From the NCBI RefSeq assembly GCF_012927185.1, contig NZ_JABBGB010000002.1:1364001-1428000 (forward strand): DNA of 64,000 bases. The letters run 5' to 3'. Shown here one piece after another: positions 62,399 to 64,000 of the stretch (its first letter is position 1; each line of letters opens with the position of its first letter). The DNA comes from Pseudoflavitalea sp. G-6-1-2. GTDB taxonomy: Bacteria; Bacteroidota; Bacteroidia; Chitinophagales; Chitinophagaceae. Both the position numbers and the translations under genes were made by a program. The notes beneath the pieces are model-generated. The model had not been told where the DNA came from, ran no database searches, and saw only the letters and a program-made list of their open reading frames with translations.

Positions 62399-63086
62399 CT
62401 CCTTCTTGTATTAATCCGGCACGTTGCCAGTTGCGGGTCCAGTGCTGGTCTGTTTTTACGTGCCCCTTTCTTACGTATTTGAATACATTCTCTGCAAAAT
62501 CATCTGTACTGTACGAGTCTGCATTGCGCGCCACCAGCCCTTCCATGGTGGCGATTGTTCCATCCAGTGCGTTTACCGGATCATAAGCTCCCGCGCCTGC
62601 AACTATATCCAGCACACCTGCTTCAAACGCAGACCTGTTCTGCGGTGTGGCTATGATACTGATTTCAGGAACAGTAGGCAGATCCAGTGTGGCTGCATAG
62701 AATTTAGTTTCTTCCCAGCTCAGCCATCGACCATTATCTCTGATGGCAAACACATGAAAATGATGCGTGAGTTTTCTGTAACGCAGCGAATGAATGGCGT
62801 ACAGATTCTCCAGAAATATTTCGAGTGTTCCAAGATCATTTTTAATGCTCTGCCAGTACTGTCGTATGGTGGCCGTCCACGGACTCACTGTCGGTGCCGC
62901 ATGCGACCTGGCAAACACGCCGTATTTTGAAAGGCAGTTATTTTCTCCATCCAGCTTTTCAGTGAATACAATGCGGGGGATCGCCTGTATCACATTCCAG
63001 TAATCGTGCTGTATGCGATCGTCGCTGGTGGTGCCGGGTGAAAAAGGAAAATGCCAGGTGCGGCCATATTTTTGTGAAATAGCCAT
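62376..63086 (-). CDS. RNA ligase family protein
   Basis: A 236-residue nucleotidyltransferase. Motif I is KLDGEN, with the AMP-accepting Lys44; motif III-like sequence lies at about 109-124 (HFHVFAIRDNGRW), motif IV is EGLVAR (182-187), and motif V is FKYVRKGHVK with Lys203 and Lys207. It resembles Rnl2-type ATP-dependent RNA ligases and lacks added C-terminal domains. It would seal 3'-OH/5'-phosphate ends. It is directly coupled to the HD-Pnk gene, which would prepare those ends. Confidence 0.9.
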   Translation of the reverse strand: MAISQKYGRTWHFPFSPGTTSDDRIQHDYWNVIQAIPRIVFTEKLDGENNCLSKYGVFARSHAAPTVSPWTATIRQYWQSIKNDLGTLEIFLENLYAIHSLRYRKLTHHFHVFAIRDNGRWLSWEETKFYAATLDLPTVPEISIIATPQNRSAFEAGVLDIVAGAGAYDPVNALDGTIATMEGLVARNADSYSTDDFAENVFKYVRKGHVKTDQHWTRNWQRAGLIQEGGVYVDHQ

Positions 63087-63294
63087 GTTGTGTAATTTTT
63101 AATCAGCAATAGAATACCTGTCGCAGCAGCGCTGCGATCGTAGAATGGTTAATATGCCTGATCAATTACATGGCTCAATGTTTGCAGAATTTACAAGTGG
63201 ATGCAAAGATAGGTAATAACTGTAAAACGGGAAATTCCGTACCTTCCTTTCAGATCACGTACCATTAATGAAATAGCAGACCCAGGAATAACAT

Positions 63295-64000
63295 ATGAAA
63301 ACTATAATCGTAATACTGCTCCTGTGCATGAATTCCATCTCCAACGCACAATACCTGATCCCCTACAATCAGAATGGACAATTCGGACTTTGCAATACAG
63401 AAGGCGAATTGAAACTGACCCCGCAATACCAGTCTGTTGGTTTTTTCAATAAAGAGCTCAATGGCTACCTGATAGAAAAAGAATCGCGCTACGGACTGCT
63501 CGATAAAGACCTCAAACCCGTTATCCCCGCCATTTCAATAGCGCCACTGGCCAGTTCGGGTGAATGGCTGGTAGTATTTGTTTCAGAAAACGAGTTTCAT
63601 TACTATTCAAAAACAACCTTTCAGCTCGTTAATAAAAAGACGATTGGCAATCAGAATAACAGCGGCCCCGTAATGCCTTACGACCCCAATATGGCCAACA
63701 GCCCTAACTTCGGCTGGTCGAGGGAACAGGTGATGCTATTGTTCATGGAAAAGCATGGAAACAAATCAAAAGAATATCATGTAGTGGACGCTACCGGTTA
63801 TTTTCAGATCAATGAAGTGGAGGAAAACGGGAAAGGAAAACCTATCGGATTATTCCTTGCCAGAACAAAATCTTTTATGCTGAACAACGCTGACAGTGTA
63901 AGATACATTTCCGCTACCTGGGTTCCTGCAAAACAAACCTATTACGTTATTGCAAAAACTGGCCCGGAGCAATATGTGACTGATGCGAACAAAGCAATCG
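63295..64000 (+). CDS. WG-repeat-like exported protein, truncated by the window end
   Basis: The first 235 residues of a protein that continues past the window. ATG 63295 is preceded by AGGA at a suitable distance. A signal peptide (MKTIIVILLLCMNSISNAQ) is followed by NGQFGLCNTEGELKLTPQYQSVGFF and ESRYGLLDKDLKPVIP, which match the WG/KWG repeat pattern. Such repeats are common in exported Bacteroidota proteins of unknown function. Confidence 0.8.
   Translation, partial: MKTIIVILLLCMNSISNAQYLIPYNQNGQFGLCNTEGELKLTPQYQSVGFFNKELNGYLIEKESRYGLLDKDLKPVIPAISIAPLASSGEWLVVFVSENEFHYYSKTTFQLVNKKTIGNQNNSGPVMPYDPNMANSPNFGWSREQVMLLFMEKHGNKSKEYHVVDATGYFQINEVEENGKGKPIGLFLARTKSFMLNNADSVRYISATWVPAKQTYYVIAKTGPEQYVTDANKAI

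Noticed and set aside
1-64000. tRNA, rRNA, CRISPR array or insertion sequence
   Set aside because: I saw no cloverleaf-like sequence with a T-loop motif, no regularly spaced repeats and no transposase reading frame. This was by eye only; a tRNA or covariance-model scan could still find a small RNA.

Overview
The window looks like a chromosome segment of a Bacteroidota bacterium, most likely of the Chitinophagaceae type. The evidence is three SusC/SusD pairs, two ECF sigma/FecR regulatory pairs, TlpA-like thioredoxins with DUF4369-like N-termini, a GLPGLI protein beside an OMP_b-brl_3 barrel, proteins with type IX secretion sorting tails, and a promoter of the TTG/TAnnTTTG type. I see no rRNA, tRNA, CRISPR array, transposase or prophage module.

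Layout. 1-2808 (+): a small sugar-catabolism-like run (tail of an unidentified gene, an SDR resembling L-fucose dehydrogenases, a Gfo/Idh/MocA oxidoreductase, a DUF4350-like lipoprotein). 2809-5351: an AT-rich island on the minus strand with a decayed RHS/YD-repeat gene ending in a glycine-zipper tail, a small gene 5 bp behind it (candidate immunity gene), a membrane protein, a lipoprotein and a second orphan C-terminal tail. 5352-16300: a Bacteroidota-specific hypothetical, an SDR, the GLPGLI/barrel pair, a YycJ-type metallo-hydrolase, a DUF1338 enzyme divergent from a LysR regulator, and galM behind a LacI regulator that carries a perfect 16-bp palindrome. 16357-20328: a TonB siderophore receptor convergent with a DHA2 exporter.

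20450-31504 (all minus): AspT/YidE-family antiporter, ECF sigma, FecR, SusC with STN domain, SusD and two tandem TlpA paralogs. 41741-50731 (all minus): a second, paralogous set of ECF sigma, FecR, STN-SusC, SusD and TlpA, ending in a secreted amidohydrolase. No glycoside hydrolase, lyase or sulfatase lies in either set, so these are not typical polysaccharide utilisation loci. Between them lie a RhlE-like DEAD-box helicase with a TTG start, a secreted CxxCH protein, a third SusC/SusD pair without local sigma/FecR, and a SprB-like T9SS cargo.

50855-64000: a DUF2891 protein, small hypotheticals, a lipocalin-like lipoprotein, a T9SS cargo, a protein with a BclA-like C-terminal head domain, a beta-hydroxyacid-dehydrogenase-like reductase, a ParB-like small protein, DUF2147, two short double-glycine-leader peptides (one built of five 11-residue Gly/Leu repeats), an NfeD-like/flotillin pair, a c-type cytochrome, an overlapping RNA ligase/HD-Pnk pair that looks like a complete RNA end-healing and sealing cassette, and the start of a WG-repeat-like protein cut by the window end.

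The strongest candidates for something undescribed are the double-glycine peptide pair (57653-58235), the two sigma/FecR/SusCD/TlpA loci, the RNA-repair pair (61289-63086) and the RHS-derived toxin debris (2912-5088).
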